Assembly: GCF_037975245.1 (NCBI RefSeq)
Contig: NC_092577.1
Location: forward strand, 25,355,398-25,419,397
Length of the DNA: 64,000 nucleotides
Origin: Apostichopus japonicus
Taxonomy: Eukaryota > Echinodermata > Holothuroidea > Aspidochirotida > Stichopodidae
Reading direction: 5' to 3'
Made by a program: the position numbers and the translations under genes. This document shows positions 20,446 through 32,890 of the stretch, piece by piece (the stretch's first letter is position 1; every line of letters begins with the position of its first letter). The notes under the pieces are model-generated. The model had not been told where the DNA came from. It did not search any database and was given only the letters and a program-made list of their open reading frames with translations.

Positions 20446-23400
20446 AGCTAAAGGTGTTGCACAGTCTCGATGGCTTTACAGCCCACATGGGGACAAATCC
20501 CATCACCTAATCGCCACCTGACTAGGCGAAAATGGTTAGTGATGAGGACCCTATGTGCAATCCTCCACGCCAAGTCCCGGAGACGACTATCTAGTGACTT
20601 ACAACACACATACCACCACACATCTGGAGAGATGGCGGTTTGGCTAGTCGACGCTGCAGAACATGTTGCCCACCCTCCTCTTTGATCCCCGAAGGGCGTG
20701 TCGCCTTTGGCCGGTTATTGGAAAAGGATCCGGGCCAGTGGTGGCGAAAAAGAAACCCACCCCAGAACCTAACAAAAAAGGCAAAGGGAAACGAAGGATT
20801 CTCAAAAGCAACGAAAACACCTTTCAAAAGGAGAAGGCGCAGTTTAGTATGTAGGTGGACCAAATCAAGCCCACCGCTCAAGGGGGGTCTTATACAGAAC
20901 GGTCCTTTTGACAAGGTTTGGTTTGCGCTTTCCCCAAATGAAATAAAAAATGATCCTCTCCAATCGCACCAAGGCATGATCCGGTGCAGAGATAACCGTC
21001 CCAGAGATAACCGTTCCAGGATACTAAAGGAGAGGAACAATAAAATAAAACGATTAACAACTGTAACCTTCCCAGGGAGGGAGAGCCACCTCCGACTGAA
21101 TGTGTCGAGCCTTGCCTCCACCTGATCAGCCTTCTCGGCCCAAGTGGTGGCCTCCGGGGCACTATAACCTAGCCAGATGCCATTTACCCTGATCATGACA
21201 TCTGACCAAGTAGCATCGAACGGGAGGATTGGCCGCGCCAACTCTTGGTCTTGGACTTGTTAAGGCTGGCACCAGTAGCCTCTTGAGAGGTGGCCAAAAC
21301 TTTCGATAACGGCTTGAAGGAGGCGAGGTCCGACACAATACAAGTGACGTCTCGGCATACTGCACGCATTTAAATGTAGCCCCACCCGGTACATTGCAGG
21401 GTTCAAAACCCAAGCATCTGTCCAGCGAGGTACTGAGCGTTTCGCTGAAGAGAACATACAACAACGGGGAGAGGGGACAACCCTGACGGACTCCCCTTCG
21501 AACCGGGAAGGGACCAGAAGTTAATCCGTTAACAGTGACAATGCTCGTGACGTCCTTGTATAGGAACGAGACCCAACGAATAATCACTGAGTTCAATCCG
21601 AAGGTCTCTGAACAGGAAGTCGCGATCTACCATGTCAAAGGCCTTCTCCTGGTCCAAGGAGACCAGTGCACATAGCAAATCACGAGCTTTAACAAACTCG
21701 ATCAAGTCTCTCGTGAACCACAGGTTATGCTGAATACACTTGCCTCGCACAGCACAAGTCTGGAGAGGACCTACAATATCCGGCATCACATCCGCTAAGC
21801 GATTTCCTTAAACTTTGGCCAGGATTTTGTAGTCCACATTTAACAGCGTTATTGGACGCCTATTTTTGGGTCCAAAGGGTCTCCCGACTTCGGGAGGAGA
21901 ACAATATTTCCAACCCGCTGTGTTTGGCTCATGTAATTAAACTGGAAAGCGGTAGCGAAGACATCTCTCAAGTCCCCACCGACTGCCTCCCAGAAGGTCC
22001 CTATACAACTCTGCAGGGAGGCCATCGGGACCGGGGGACTTTCCCTTCTGCATCGCTGCTACCGCTGTACAGAGCTCACCAACGGAGAGATTCGAACCCA
22101 AGCTTATCGTTTTTACTATCAGGGGGGGGGGGGGGCTTGTCTATACCAGATAACAAGTCTTCCTGGAGATCCTCGCTAACAGCAGCCCTGGAGTACAGGT
22201 TCGAAAAGAACGACCTAAATACCTCTAAGACTGCCTGCGGGCTCTCCACGACGACCCCACCAGTATGACGCACTGCCCTTATTCTGCGGTCAACCACAGA
22301 CTTGGTGTCGTTCCCGTAAAAACAAATAGTGAGCTTCTCGTCCGCATCAAGAAACTGGATTCTGGCACGCAGAAACACCCCAAATGCATGCAGATCAGAC
22401 GATGAAGAACCATCCCTTGCGCTATTGCACAGGGAATGGAACTTTAATCTCCGTTGGTAAGCTCTCTGAAAACAATACCTGATTGCGAACTGCTTGATGA
22501 GGGACTTGACCTCGTCCCACCAGACTAACGTATTGGGAAAAGCAGGCTTGAGGGACTGCCATCCTCTGTACTCCTCGACAAATTGCTCCTTGAAATTTTG
22601 CTCTTTGACAATTTCCGTGTTCAGCCGCCAAAGTCCCTTTTCCACATGAAAGGACTCCGGCAGCTGCAAGCGCAAAACAACTGCGTCATGATCAGACAAA
22701 GGACATGGAATAATCGAACACCGAGATCGAGGAAACTTGCGCGGGGCATAAAACCTGTCGAGTCTGGATGAAACTCATCCATCTGGTTTATGCCACGTAC
22801 AAGCAACCACCTGGGGATTTTGGGACCTCCAAACATCCAAAAGATCTCGGTGCTTGACAATCGAGCCTACCTCAATCATACCGGTGGTACAATTGGGGGA
22901 CCCTTTCCTCAAACGCCTATCTAAAGCAGAATGAGGGACACAGTTGAAGTCCCCCGCCCAGGATACACTTTTCCCAAAGAATGAAAAAGTTTTGGGGACA
23001 CCAAAATTACAGTCCCGCCAGATGCCCCTGATCCAAAGGAGGCATAAAGACCCCCCCCCCCCCCACACCAAGGACCAAAGATGAACATCACTCTCACAAG
23101 ATATGTGGGTCTCCTGCAAAAGGACCACACACACTTGGAGCAACTTGCAGAACTGTAAAATCCGCCGCCTTTTGGGGTACCCCTCATCCATTCACATTAA
23201 GGGTGACGAGGGATAAGGTGTCTGGTGTCATAACCTGAGATGTTTTGATAATACGGGTCTTTCCAGGCCCTTTGCGGTGTTCCCCCTTTCCTCCGAGCGA
23301 GCAGAGTTGTTAGCTCCTCGTCAACATTGATCGACCTCCCTGTCAGTAACAGGAGGTCCACTAACGACCATCGTGTCCGGTATAGCGGAAGTGACTGCGG

Positions 23401-23997
23401 GCAGGGTGGAAGGGCCGCTCGAGTCAATGAGATCAGTGGCCTGTTTCGTCTCGTCTCGTCAAACCAATCGGAGGCTGTAGTGCAGTCCCCAATTGGCGAG
23501 TCCGAATCTGGGCCACTTAATGTCTCTTGCGCCGGTTGACTCGGGGCCCGACTAGTATCACCGATAGCGGGCGTAGCTACCGGTGAACCAGTACAAGCGG
23601 CATCCTGCTCCGCATGCCACTCCGCTAGTACCATCTCCGCCGTTTTGCTCCGGCAACTTCGATCAGGGACGAAGTGGGACACCGGGGCTCTAGTGTCGCA
23701 CACTGGGGCGATGAAAGGAGCAGCAGGTGGTACGGTGTCAGAGGCCGGGACGGGGTCTGCTTCAACCACGCCAGTAGCCACTTCTGCGGCGTATGAGCGG
23801 TCAGGGCATAAACGGGCGAGATGGGCCGTTTTCACACACGAGTTGCATACGATATCCCCTTTACACTCGGCCAGGGTATGCCCAACCTGTAAACAGCGGC
23901 TACACCGATTGTTCGGGCACAACCTGGCCTCATGCCCTTCCAGCCCACACCTCCAACAATTGCGAGGCTGGCCCGCATATGCAATGTGGGCCCTGCA
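20446..23997 (-). mobile_element. Tx1-like LINE copy I, family 2, truncated at both ends
   Basis: Antisense family-2 LINE. ORF1 enters at 23997 with two and a half zinc knuckles (CWRCGLEGHEARLC, CSRCLQVGHTLAEC, CNSCVKTAHLARLC, where the last has an altered Gly/His spacing). It then joins ORF2 at the sequence TTATG near 23207, where other copies have TAATG, so ORF1 lost its stop and runs on to 23197. The endonuclease (LQETHI, AGDFNCVPHS) and RT (GVRQGCPLSPLLYVLFSETL) follow in at least seven frames with shifts and a G-run of 12 at 22122. The C-terminal part ends at about 20446, short of the true 3' end, where it abuts the gag relic. At 23997 it abuts the integrase part of a Gypsy relic. No target duplication is visible. 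Confidence 0.8.
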
Positions 23998-26900
23998 ATG
24001 TGGGAAGTACAGTTTCTTGTCTTCACAGAAATCCACATGGACTCTCTGAGAAGGACGGGTTGGCCAAACCCACGGATGAAGTGGTAATTTTGTAGGAGCC
24101 ACCCTCACCTGTTGACAGACTGAACACCCCCTTACCCTTTGTTCAATATTAGCATCCAACTTAGGCCAGCATAAAAAACTGCGAGCCAAGGCTTTCATGC
24201 TGCAAACCCCTGGATGTTCCCAATGGAGCTCATTTAGGACCTGCTCATGAAACTGCTTTGGAATTACAACCCTTGTTACCCCATAGCACACACCCTTGTT
24301 GACAAGATAACTGATCCCTTCTTTGAAATATGGCTTAAATGCCTCTGTCAACTGGTCACTCTTTTCTGGCCAACCAGTTAAAACCAAGTGATGAACTTTG
24401 CTCAAAACTGGATCGAGCCTAGTAGCTTTTGACAAATCCTCAGCTAATACTGGGAAGTTGTCATCTATTACATTTACAGCAAATACTTTACCCTCAATTT
24501 CTTCATTGCTAGTTTCCTTACTAGGTAACCCAGACAATGCGTCACAATTGGCATGTGAGGCAGACTCTCTATACTCAATTTCATAATCATATGCAGATAA
24601 TACTAAGGCCCACCTTTGCATTCTAGCTGCGACAATAATGGGTACACCTGTTTTTGGTCCAAGAATAGCCAGTAACGGCTTGTGATCTCTAACGAAAAAA
24701 ATTTTCTGCCATAAAGGAAATCATGAAATTTATTCACAACAAAGATAACAGACAAGGCTTCCCCGCTCTATATGGGAATAGTTTTTCTCACTAGGATTCA
24801 TGGTTCTGGAAGCATAAGAAATTGGTTTTTTCGTCACCATTTTCAAACTCGTGAGAAAAAACAGCCCCAGGCCATACGATGAAGCATCGCATGCTTGTTT
24901 TAGTTTCTGATTTGGATCATAATGTTCAAGTAACTTTTCACTTGTGAGGCCTACTTTACATGCTTCTTCACACTTGTACAATTCCACTGAATACCCTTTT
25001 TCAACAGATGATGTAATGGACTAAGTAGTGTTGACAAGTTTGGCAAGAACTGATTATAATACTGGACCATACCTAACCATGATCTAAGCTGTGTTACATT
25101 GATTGGATGTGGGGCCCTGTTTGCTACAACCGAAGCCTCTACTTGTCTCAGACCCTCCCCCACTATACTCCAAACCTAAGTACACAGTAGTGGTCTTTAG
25201 GAACTCACATTTAGGCAATTTCAAATGAACATTGTCTGTACTAAACCTCTCTAGTACCATCTCTACGATGTGAAGGTTTTCATTTTCATTTTGACCACCA
25301 ATTAGGATGTCGTCTTGTTTACAAAATTGCTTCCTTGCTTGCAAAATATTTTGGGCGCTGATTTAACACCATGGGGCAGTTTTAAGTAGGAGTACAGACC
25401 CTTGTGTGTGTTTATCGTGAGAAACTCTCGACTCTGCTCATTAACCTGTAGCTGAGCATAAGCATTTGACAAATCGAGTTTTGAGAACACCTTTGAACCA
25501 GATAATTGTACATACAAATCTTGGGTAGTGCTTTTTACGTGACCCGTCGTACGGGATACAAAACGTCACGGCCAAACGGCACTACCAAACCATCCCATTC
25601 TTACAAACGAACCTCAGGTCAAGCGAGCCAAAAAAAACTACATACGCTCACCGACCTGCAGAGACAAAACGCCCAACCCCCCACTGAAATATTAAAAAAC
25701 TACAAAAGGACGACCAGCACGCAGCGAAACAAAACACCCTTCCCCAGCACACCACCGTCCAAAAAAGGCAGCCCTAGATAAACGGCGAAAATCGCCTTCA
25801 ACCTGAAGGCGAATGTCAGACTTCACCGCCTCCAGGACTGCCTGCCAACTGGCAAATTTCCCCCTAAAAACAGCATCACATCTATTCCTCCAAATAAGTT
25901 TTTTTACAACAGAACAAACATAAATAATACGCTGCAACACAGCAACGGAACAAACTGGAGGATCTAATCCATACAAGACAAAACCCTGTCCTACCGACCA
26001 GGAACGGTCTCCCGTTAAACGGTCGGTCCAGGACTGAAACCACTCCCACAAGTTCAAAACAAAGGGGCAATGCCAAAAAACATGGGCAGTACTCTCTAAG
26101 CTGTCACAGCCGGTCCTCGGGCACAGTCCATCACCCAATCGCCAGTGATACCTTTTCAGATTGGTCACCAAGGCACCGTGTGCAATTCTCCATGCAAGGT
26201 CACGGAGCCTGCAACCATTCAGCCTTGAATGCACCGAACGCCATACTTCGACAGGATGACGTCCCTGTACAAAAATTGCATTCAAGGCCCTATCCCGCAA
26301 TCTTGGGTAGTAGGTAATGTAGTTTGCTCATCCTCTACTGAAGGATTAATACTAACCTTATAGTCACCGCATATTCTTACAGATTTATCAGCTTTCGCTA
26401 CAACCACAATTGGACTCGCCCATGTAGATCTATCAACTTTGCCAATAACCCAATTTTCCTCTAGTTTTTGCAATTCAGCTTGAACTGGATCTCTCAGTGC
26501 ATAAGGCACTCTACGGGGCTTATGAAACACAGGTTTAGCATCAGGCTTAATTCCGATATGCGCTTCGTGACCTTTCAAACCATCATAGCTATCCTGGCAT
26601 AAATAACTATGTTTACGTAAATCAGATCTAACCTATGCTTTGCACCAGACTCACTAGATGGTACTTTGTTGACACTGAAAACTTCATTCCAATTCAACTT
26701 AAATTTGCCTAGCCAATTTCTACCTAGGAGTGCTTTTGATTCCCATAGTCAACAACAAGAGGTTCTCTTGTATAAGTACACAACTTTAACTTTTGAATTT
26801 ACAAGCAAAATGTGACTAAAATCTCTGTCATACATAGACTTCTACAAGGTTTACCATTTAACAACATAGTTTCAAAATAACCTCCTTTTGAAAGAACTAG

Positions 26901-27400
26901 ACAAGGACATTATACTGTAAACACCCAAAAAGTCATCGTCTAATTGACTAGAGTTCCCCTCACCAACTGACTTCACAACACCAGGTTGTTTCGAGTGAGA
27001 GTCCTTTGGTAACTTAGACTTACAATACTTCGCAAAATGTCCTGCTTTCTTACACTTATGGCAGATGACACCCTTACGAGGACAGTCCTTGGCGTAGTGG
27101 CTGTCTCCACAACGATAACATGACACAGCTTTATTCATGCCTCTTGTCTCCCTGTCACATTGGTAATGCTTCTTGACAAATGTCCCAACTTTGTTCACTG
27201 ATCCTCCATTGCTCTGACCAGGGCGCATCTCTTGAGCCTGTTTAGACGGCCATTTCCATAGCTGTTGCAAATGCGACAGGCATCCACAAAAGTCAGGTCT
27301 GCAGTGTTCAAAACTTTCTTCTTGCCAGATAAAACATTTCCAGTCTCTCGGTATACGAAGCAAACGTTTCCTTCGCATGGTCAAACTGGCCTACACCTCC
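23998..27400 (-). mobile_element. Ty3/Gypsy-type LTR retroelement relic (gag-pol), with LINE C inserted
   Basis: A fossil on the minus strand, in the order gag (about 27.4-26.9 kb; two zinc knuckles, CYRCGDSHYAKDC and CHKCKKAGHFAKYC), protease/reverse transcriptase (about 26.8-25.1 kb; for example KSVRICGDYKVSIN), RNase H (about 25.0-24.5 kb; ends VLSAYDYEIEYRES) and the integrase zinc domain (about 24.3-24.05 kb; HWEHPGVCSMK...CSVCQQV). Motif order marks Ty3/Gypsy. LINE C is inserted at 25530-26298, and LINE I removes the rest of the integrase. No LTRs were identified. It is broken in several further places and appears old relative to the LINEs in it. Confidence 0.8.
25530..26298 (-). mobile_element. 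Tx1-like LINE copy C, family 1, 5'-truncated, 13-bp target duplication
   Basis: A 769-bp 3' fragment of a family-1 LINE in the Gypsy relic. AATCTTGGGTAGT occurs at 25517-25529 and again at 26299-26311. It encodes the ORF2 C-terminus: RALNAIFVQGRHPVEVWRS, LRDLAWRIAHGALVTNLKRY, zinc segment CPRTGC...HVFWHC, then a 3' UTR ending CACGTAAAAAGC. The frame is open across the fragment, suggesting a young insertion. The clean duplication fixes the element's 3' end and shows no poly(A) tail. Confidence 0.92.
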
Positions 27401-27757
27401 AATAAATCCACTAGCGTTAGCCATACTGTTTATCGTAGGTCTAGTTGCACGTCCATAACAATACTAGAGAGCCGACGTATACGTACTCTGGGTACTACAT
27501 ACGTAATCACTGCGATGACTTCCGTCAACGTCCATCGACAAACGTCTTCCAGGACAATTGTAGAGGAATTATTCCATTGTTCTGTGGGGTTTTTAATCCC
27601 ATTTTCGTCGCCAGTGTAACATATTTGGTGGCCCTTAATGAACTGGAAGAATCTTTTATTTACAATATGGAACGCCAATAAGGACAAATATATTACAGTA
27701 TCATTGGCAATTAGGTGATGGACTGTGCCCGAGGACCGGCTACGACAGATTAGAGAG

Positions 27758-28788
27758 AGCTTTGAGAGGCCATCTCGCCCGTTTAATGCCCAGACCGCTC
27801 ATACGCCACGAGAGTGGCTACGGGCGTGGTTGAAGCGGTCCCCGTCCCGGCCTCTGACACCGTATCACCTGAACGAAGTTGCCGCTCCGGCCGAGACTGC
27901 CATTCTGCCCACTGAGGCGGAGCTGGACAAAACGGCGGAGATGGTACTAGCGGAGTGGCATGCGGAGCAGGATGCCGCTTGAACTGGTGCTTTTTACGTG
28001 GTTCACCGATAGCTGCGCCCGCTATCGGTGATACTAGTCGGGCCCCGAGTCAACTGGCCCAAGAGACATTGAGTGGCCCAGATTCGGACTCGCCAATGGA
28101 AGACTGCGCTACAGCCTTAGTAGTTGCGGCTAAGGAATCCTCCGATTGGTTTGATGAGACAACAACAGGCCACTAATCTCTTTGACTCGAGCGGCCCTTC
28201 CACCCTGCCAGCAGTCGCTTCCGCTTTACCGGACACGATGGTCGCTAGTGGACCTCCTGTTCCTGACGAGGAGCTAAGAACTCTGCTCGCTCGTAGGAAA
28301 AGGGGAACACGGCTAGGTGCCTGAAAAGACCCGTATTGGGAAAACATCGCAGGTAATGGCACCGGACACCTTATCCCTCGTCACCCTTAGTGTGAATGCG
28401 ATGAAGGGTACCCCAAAGGGCCTGTCGTCTACTATCGGGACGGCGTTCCCCGGATGAAATTAGGAGTGAGTTAGTTGTTAGGTGTGGGGTTGTGTGGTCG
28501 TTACATAATATGGGTTGGTTTTTTTTTCTCTTTGTGGTTTGGAGTTGGCTTTTTTGGGTTTGTAGTGTTTGTTTTTGTTTTGCTTCTGTTGGCCTTTGGG
28601 TCCGTGTCCTTTTCACGTCACGTTAAACGCTACGTTAGTGAGAGATTTGTCTTTGTGGGTGTCAGTTGGGTTTTTGCTGGTTGTTTTACAGGTGGTTGTT
28701 TGTGCTGGTTGTTTTACAGACTGGTCGGATTGTTTTTGGTTCCGTTGACCTTTGGTCCGTGTCCGTTTTCTTTGCACGCAAAAAGCAC
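27758..28788 (+). mobile_element. Tx1-like LINE copy F, family 2, internally deleted
   Basis: Inserted in LINE E with a 6-bp direct repeat AGAGAG (27752-27757 and 28789-28794). It starts within ORF1 (third zinc knuckle onward), continues to the ORF1 stop in CGCAGGTAATGGCACC, then about 70 bases of ORF2 (MAPDTLSLVTLSVNAMKGTP), and jumps straight to the last codons of ORF2 (PVVYYRDGVPRMK) and the 3' UTR, which ends GCACGCAAAAAGCAC. Nearly all of ORF2 is missing. A 10-bp micro-insertion lies at 27989. The TAATG shows the ORF1 stop overlapping the ORF2 start. Confidence 0.8.
27989..27998 (-). mobile_element. 10-bp LINE 3'-end micro-insertion inside LINE F
   Basis: Other family-2 copies read GTACTGGTTCACCGGTAGC here; F reads AACTGGTGCTTTTTACGTGGTTCACC. 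The extra bases fit GCTTTTTACG, the LINE 3' end in antisense, flanked by TGGT on both sides (27985-27988 and 27999-28002). The borders are ambiguous by one or two bases. Confidence 0.55.
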
Positions 28789-29255
28789 AGAGAGTACTGG
28801 CCATGTTTTTTGGCATTGTTCCTTTGTCTTAAGCTTGTGGGAGTGGTTTCAGACCTGGACCGACCGTTTAACGGGAGACCGTTCCGAGGTAGGACAGGGT
28901 TTTGTTTCATATGGGGTAGATCCTCCAGTTTGTTCTGTTGCTGTGTTGCAGCGTATTATTTGTGTTTGTTCTGTTGTGGAAAAACTTGTTTGGAGGAATA
29001 GATGTGATGTTGGTTTTAGGGGGAAATTTGCCAGTTGGCAGGCAGTCCTGGAGGCTGTGAAGTCTGACATTCGGCTTCAAATTGAAGGAGCTTTTCGCCG
29101 TTTATCTGGGCCGCCTTTTTTGGACGGTGGTGTGCTGGGGATATGTGTTTCGTTTCTCTGCGTGCTGTTCGTCCTTTTGTGGTTCTTTGATTGTTTGAGT
29201 GGGTGGTCTCTGCATGTATTTTTGGCTCTCTTGACCCGAGTTTCGTTTGTCAGAA

Positions 29256-29696
29256 GGTGGCATACTCCTATTAGAGGCTATATCAATCCGCTCGATTGTT
29301 CTCAAGAAAAGTGCCAAAAAGCAGCGGGAGAACATCTTTTGTGACCTGTTATCAATCATAATCTATTTTCTTGTGGCTTGCATGTTGAAGAGCATGTGGT
29401 GAGAAAATTTGGTCAATTGAGCCAATTTTAACACCATTAGGCCTCCCGGGAGCAGCGTACGAAATTTGTTTACCACTGAGTGAAGAGGTTTGTTTACAAG
29501 TGACGAAAGTTTCCGGATCGGATAGCAAAAAATCTTCACGGTCATGGTATGGAAAATTGATGGTGACATGAAAGGCCAATTTGTCAGCTATCCGGTGATG
29601 GGTAGCGTTTAGCTAGTGAAAACTTATCTAGACCACGTTACTTTAGTGATGATTCAGTGTGTAAGTCAGTGGGGCTTTTAATGGGCGTATGCTACC
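29256..29696. mobile_element. 441-bp MITE in LINE E
   Basis: Terminal inverted repeats: GGTGGCATACTCCTATTAGA at the left, and GGTAGCATACGCCCATTAAA as the complement of the right end, matching at about 16 of 20 bases. AGAA (or CAGAA, one base ambiguous) is repeated on each side. LINE E continues on both sides, so the boundaries are certain. It has no coding capacity. The superfamily is not assigned. Confidence 0.8.
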
Positions 29697-29889
29697 AGAA
29701 TGGGCCGTGACGTTTTGTATCCCGCATGGCGGGGTCACGTAAAAAGCACAAAATGGACAATATAAACACGATACTGAAATATAACAAATGGATAAATGCG
29801 ATGAAATCCTAACATGACTTCCCCTTGCTGTGACCCAACACGGGCGGTAGCTCACTATACCCACCGGACTAACAGTGCATGCTACCCTA

Positions 29890-30106
29890 GGCACGGTCAC
29901 TTCGAACAGTAAATACCATGTACGGTGAATTGCGTGATAAAATGTTACACGTAAAGACACCCAGGGCGAAGAAGTGTTTACGAGGAGAGATTTTAGGCGT
30001 CACACTTAAATGGTCAATTTCACTCGGAAAGCTAAAAAAGCTGATGCTTTTATATGCTAAGGTATTTCTACAACCTCCAACTAGACAGAATTCTGACATT
30101 TGGTAA
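29890..30106 (-). CDS. Possible THAP-domain start exon
   Basis: From ATG near 30094 the minus strand reads MSEFCLVGGCRNTLAYKSIS then FFSFPSE, which fits the start of a THAP zinc finger (C-x4-C, then hydrophobic-FP). The expected Trp and second Cys/His pair are not visible before the frame ends, so an exon border or decay must intervene. THAP domains occur in P-element- and Kolobok-type transposases. Weak call. Confidence 0.3.
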
Positions 30107-30162
30107 AAAAGGAGTGATATCGTTGATGTTTCTCGCAGCTCATTCGTGGTATACAACTTCAC

Positions 30163-32240
30163 TAACTGAGGGACAAATCATTGTTTTGATTGGGAGTATA
30201 CTAACAATGACGTGACATGGTCACCTGATGTCTGAGGAATTTTTCAGGAATGTCTGATATAGTTTTCCTAAAAGGCTGACTTTACCCATTTTTTCACGCA
30301 TTTAACGAGTTAATTGCAGCAAAGTAATTGGAATCCGATAATTTCTCACATATACTGCATGTTGGACTTGGGGAAATGTATGATCCCTATTGTTTTGGGT
30401 CATATGAATATTTACAAAATATGACTTAATCTTGATATGCCAATATCTTTCAATCCATTCTTTAATTGGATAAACATTGCCAAATTTTACGACTTGATCA
30501 GTGTTTTGGGTATCCACACCTTATCTTTCAACATGATTCATTCATTACTACCTTTACAACAGTATACTTGTATACTATACTATAATAACACTACACATCT
30601 ATAGTGAGGAAAATGTAGTCACAATTAAGGGTGCCCCATGGGCATATGTAATGTTTTGATATACTATTTTAATTATACTTGTATAATTGCATTTAAGGTG
30701 CTTTTTTTCTTAGCTCATCTGCATTATATTTTTTATCAGCTATATACCAGTTCATTATTATATCTACCGTTCATTATCTACATGTGACCAATTCCTTATT
30801 TTCAGTTTTGCATATACTTTTACCTTGCCATGATAACTCTAATTTGCCATTCTCAATACACTTGTTTCAACAGAAATAAAACTTCGATTTTCCATGTTCG
30901 GTGCTTTCAGTCCAGATTTTGCATTTCATCCTAATTGTTTGTTAACAAGTCTATTATTCACATTTCTTGTAAGTAGTCTATTCTTAACCAGTATTTGATT
31001 TAATGTTACCTTATTTCTAAGCATTGCCTCATTTGCGAGACTTATTTTATGCATAAATTTGCAATCTTGCTGCAGATCCTGCCAAAAACTTGTCACAATT
31101 CAATCCTTGGATTTTCACGGATTTTTCTACAAATACTATTAACACACAAATCAGTTGTCGTCATCCATATACAGCCATGTAATTAGTATTTCAATCAATT
31201 AACTTTCAATGTAACATTCAATATTTGTTTCTAAAAGTGTGTCATTACATCAAAATTTAAAAACATGTTTACAGCATGTATTTGTCACACAAAGCAACCA
31301 AAACTATAATGTTTAAAAACATGTCCTCATTTCCTTTGCATTAGTGCATGCAATGGATTTAAAAACATGCTTCAAGCATGAATTGTTTAAAATCCGACAC
31401 AAAAAAAAAATGCTTCAAGCATGTACATGTATGAAACATTTCAAATATATGCTTCACGCATGCCATAGTGCACGTGAGGGCATTTCATACATGTATTGTT
31501 TCAAACCCCTCGCAAAAAACATGCTTTAAGCATGTACATGTATGAAACATTGAGTAATACATGCTTTAAACATGTATTTTCTGGAGCATGTAACGTAGCT
31601 CATTTACATGCATGTATTTTTCAAATACATGCTTCACGCATGCCATAGTGCATGTAAGAAGGGCATTTTCATACATGTATTGTTTCAAACCCCGCGCAAA
31701 AAACATGCTCAAAAATACGCATGCATGTAAAGGGTACTATCAATTTGTGTAAGGGTAGCCAACCCTAAACACATCACGAGTCTTGATTTATTCCCTAGCA
31801 AGTCCCTACATCTTTCTTATTATTACCACTGAACTGGAAACAACATAAACATACCTGATTAAAAAGATATGGGCGGAGAAAGTACACGACAGTTGTTGTT
31901 GGTATATGCAATGGCTTGATAAGAAAGCATGGGTGGTACATGAATAACTTCTCAACCCATCGGCAAAGAAACCAGAAAAAAAGGGGGCGCCGAATAACAA
32001 TGACGGTTTGTGCCCCTGCACACTCCCCTCCCGAAGAGAATGTTGTCCCCAACAAATGAATCAAGTTGTGGTTTAATACAAAAACAATGTCTCAATCCAC
32101 CGTAATCAAACCAAGCAAGACCAACTAATCTCACCTGAAATCAACACTGAATACTACAAGGGCGGGTACTCTAAAAGTAGGAAAACTATCCCTGAAACAT
32201 AGTATCGCTGACTTTCAGAATTTATCCCTGAAATGTTGGT
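30163..32240. other. Non-coding AT-rich stretch
   Basis: No supported gene. It contains the palindromic repeat field described separately. A minus-strand frame near 32.06-31.8 kb has no recognisable domain. Confidence 0.5.
31260..31740. repeat. Palindrome-rich repeat field, period about 175 bp
   Basis: At least six copies of a near-perfect palindrome of the form ATGCTTCAAGCAT or ATGCTTTAAGCAT occur (near 31362, 31410, 31450, 31520, 31562, 31629), with weaker copies at the edges. A longer unit (CTTCACGCATGCCATAGTGC, then GGCATTTCATACATGTATTG, then GCAAAAAACATGC) is present twice, about 175 bp apart. Confidence 0.8.
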
Positions 32241-32890
32241 GAACCCAATCTATCATACTCCACACCCATGGGGGTGCCGTGCCCTCTGCCGAACAGGATA
32301 CCTATGCTCATTTTCGCTGTTACTACTCATGGTGAGCAAAGGGACCCCAGACCCCTGATCAGACTGGATGGGACAGTGTCCTGGACATCCAGAAGTGGTA
32401 TTGCATGGTATACACGTCAGTTCCTCCTGGTTGTTCTCATCGTTCTCATCCTGCTGATCAAGTTGTCTTGGGCAATCTTCCCCTGGCACATCTGGCTGCT
32501 CCAGATCCACGTTCTCATCTAAAGTCTATTGGGACTTCTGGTTGAATGTCTTCATTCAGAACCTCAGTGATAGGGACAAGAACAGCGTCTTCCACAATTC
32601 CAGACTTACCTCGTAAACCCAAGGGTAAGATCTCATCTCTTGCAAGATAGTCGCATGGGAGTAGCAGGGTTCTATGGACTACTCTTGACTTTCCAGAGTT
32701 GTTCTTCTCTCTGGATCTGGTAACTCGCCCTTCCTTTCTATCACAATATATGGTTGCTCCTTCCAATAGGGCCTGAGCTTGCCTGGGCCTTCATGTGCTC
32801 CCATATTCCGTAACAGTACTGGTTGCAGGACAGTGGCCCTTGCCCTCTTGTCATATTATTTCTTACTTGAGGCAGCTGCCTTCTCCACAT

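Larger units (their letters stand above)
27699..29747 (+). mobile_element. Tx1-like LINE copy E, family 1, 5'-truncated, hosting LINE F and a MITE
   Basis: Three pieces of one sense copy: 27699-27757 (TATCATTGGCAATTAGGTGA), 28795-29255 (TACTGGCCATGTTTTTTGGC to GTTTCGTTTGTCAGAA), and 29701-29747 (GGCCGTGACGTTTTGTATCC to CACGTAAAAAGC). The first two are split by LINE F, the last two by a 441-bp MITE. In the 3' UTR about 20 bp of consensus (GATGGTTTGGTAGTGCC) is missing beside the MITE. The ORF2 C-terminus still shows FASWQAVLEAVKSDIRLQIE. No target duplication of E itself is certain. Confidence 0.8.

Noticed and set aside
23197-24621. 474-codon frame with RNase H/integrase and LINE zinc knuckles, looking like a fusion protein
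   Set aside because: It arises where LINE I abuts the Gypsy relic in the same frame. Nothing suggests that a joint product is made or kept by selection.
28475-29344. 289-codon frame across the LINE F/LINE E junction
   Set aside because: It is a chance read-through of a 3' UTR into an ORF2 fragment, not a gene fusion.
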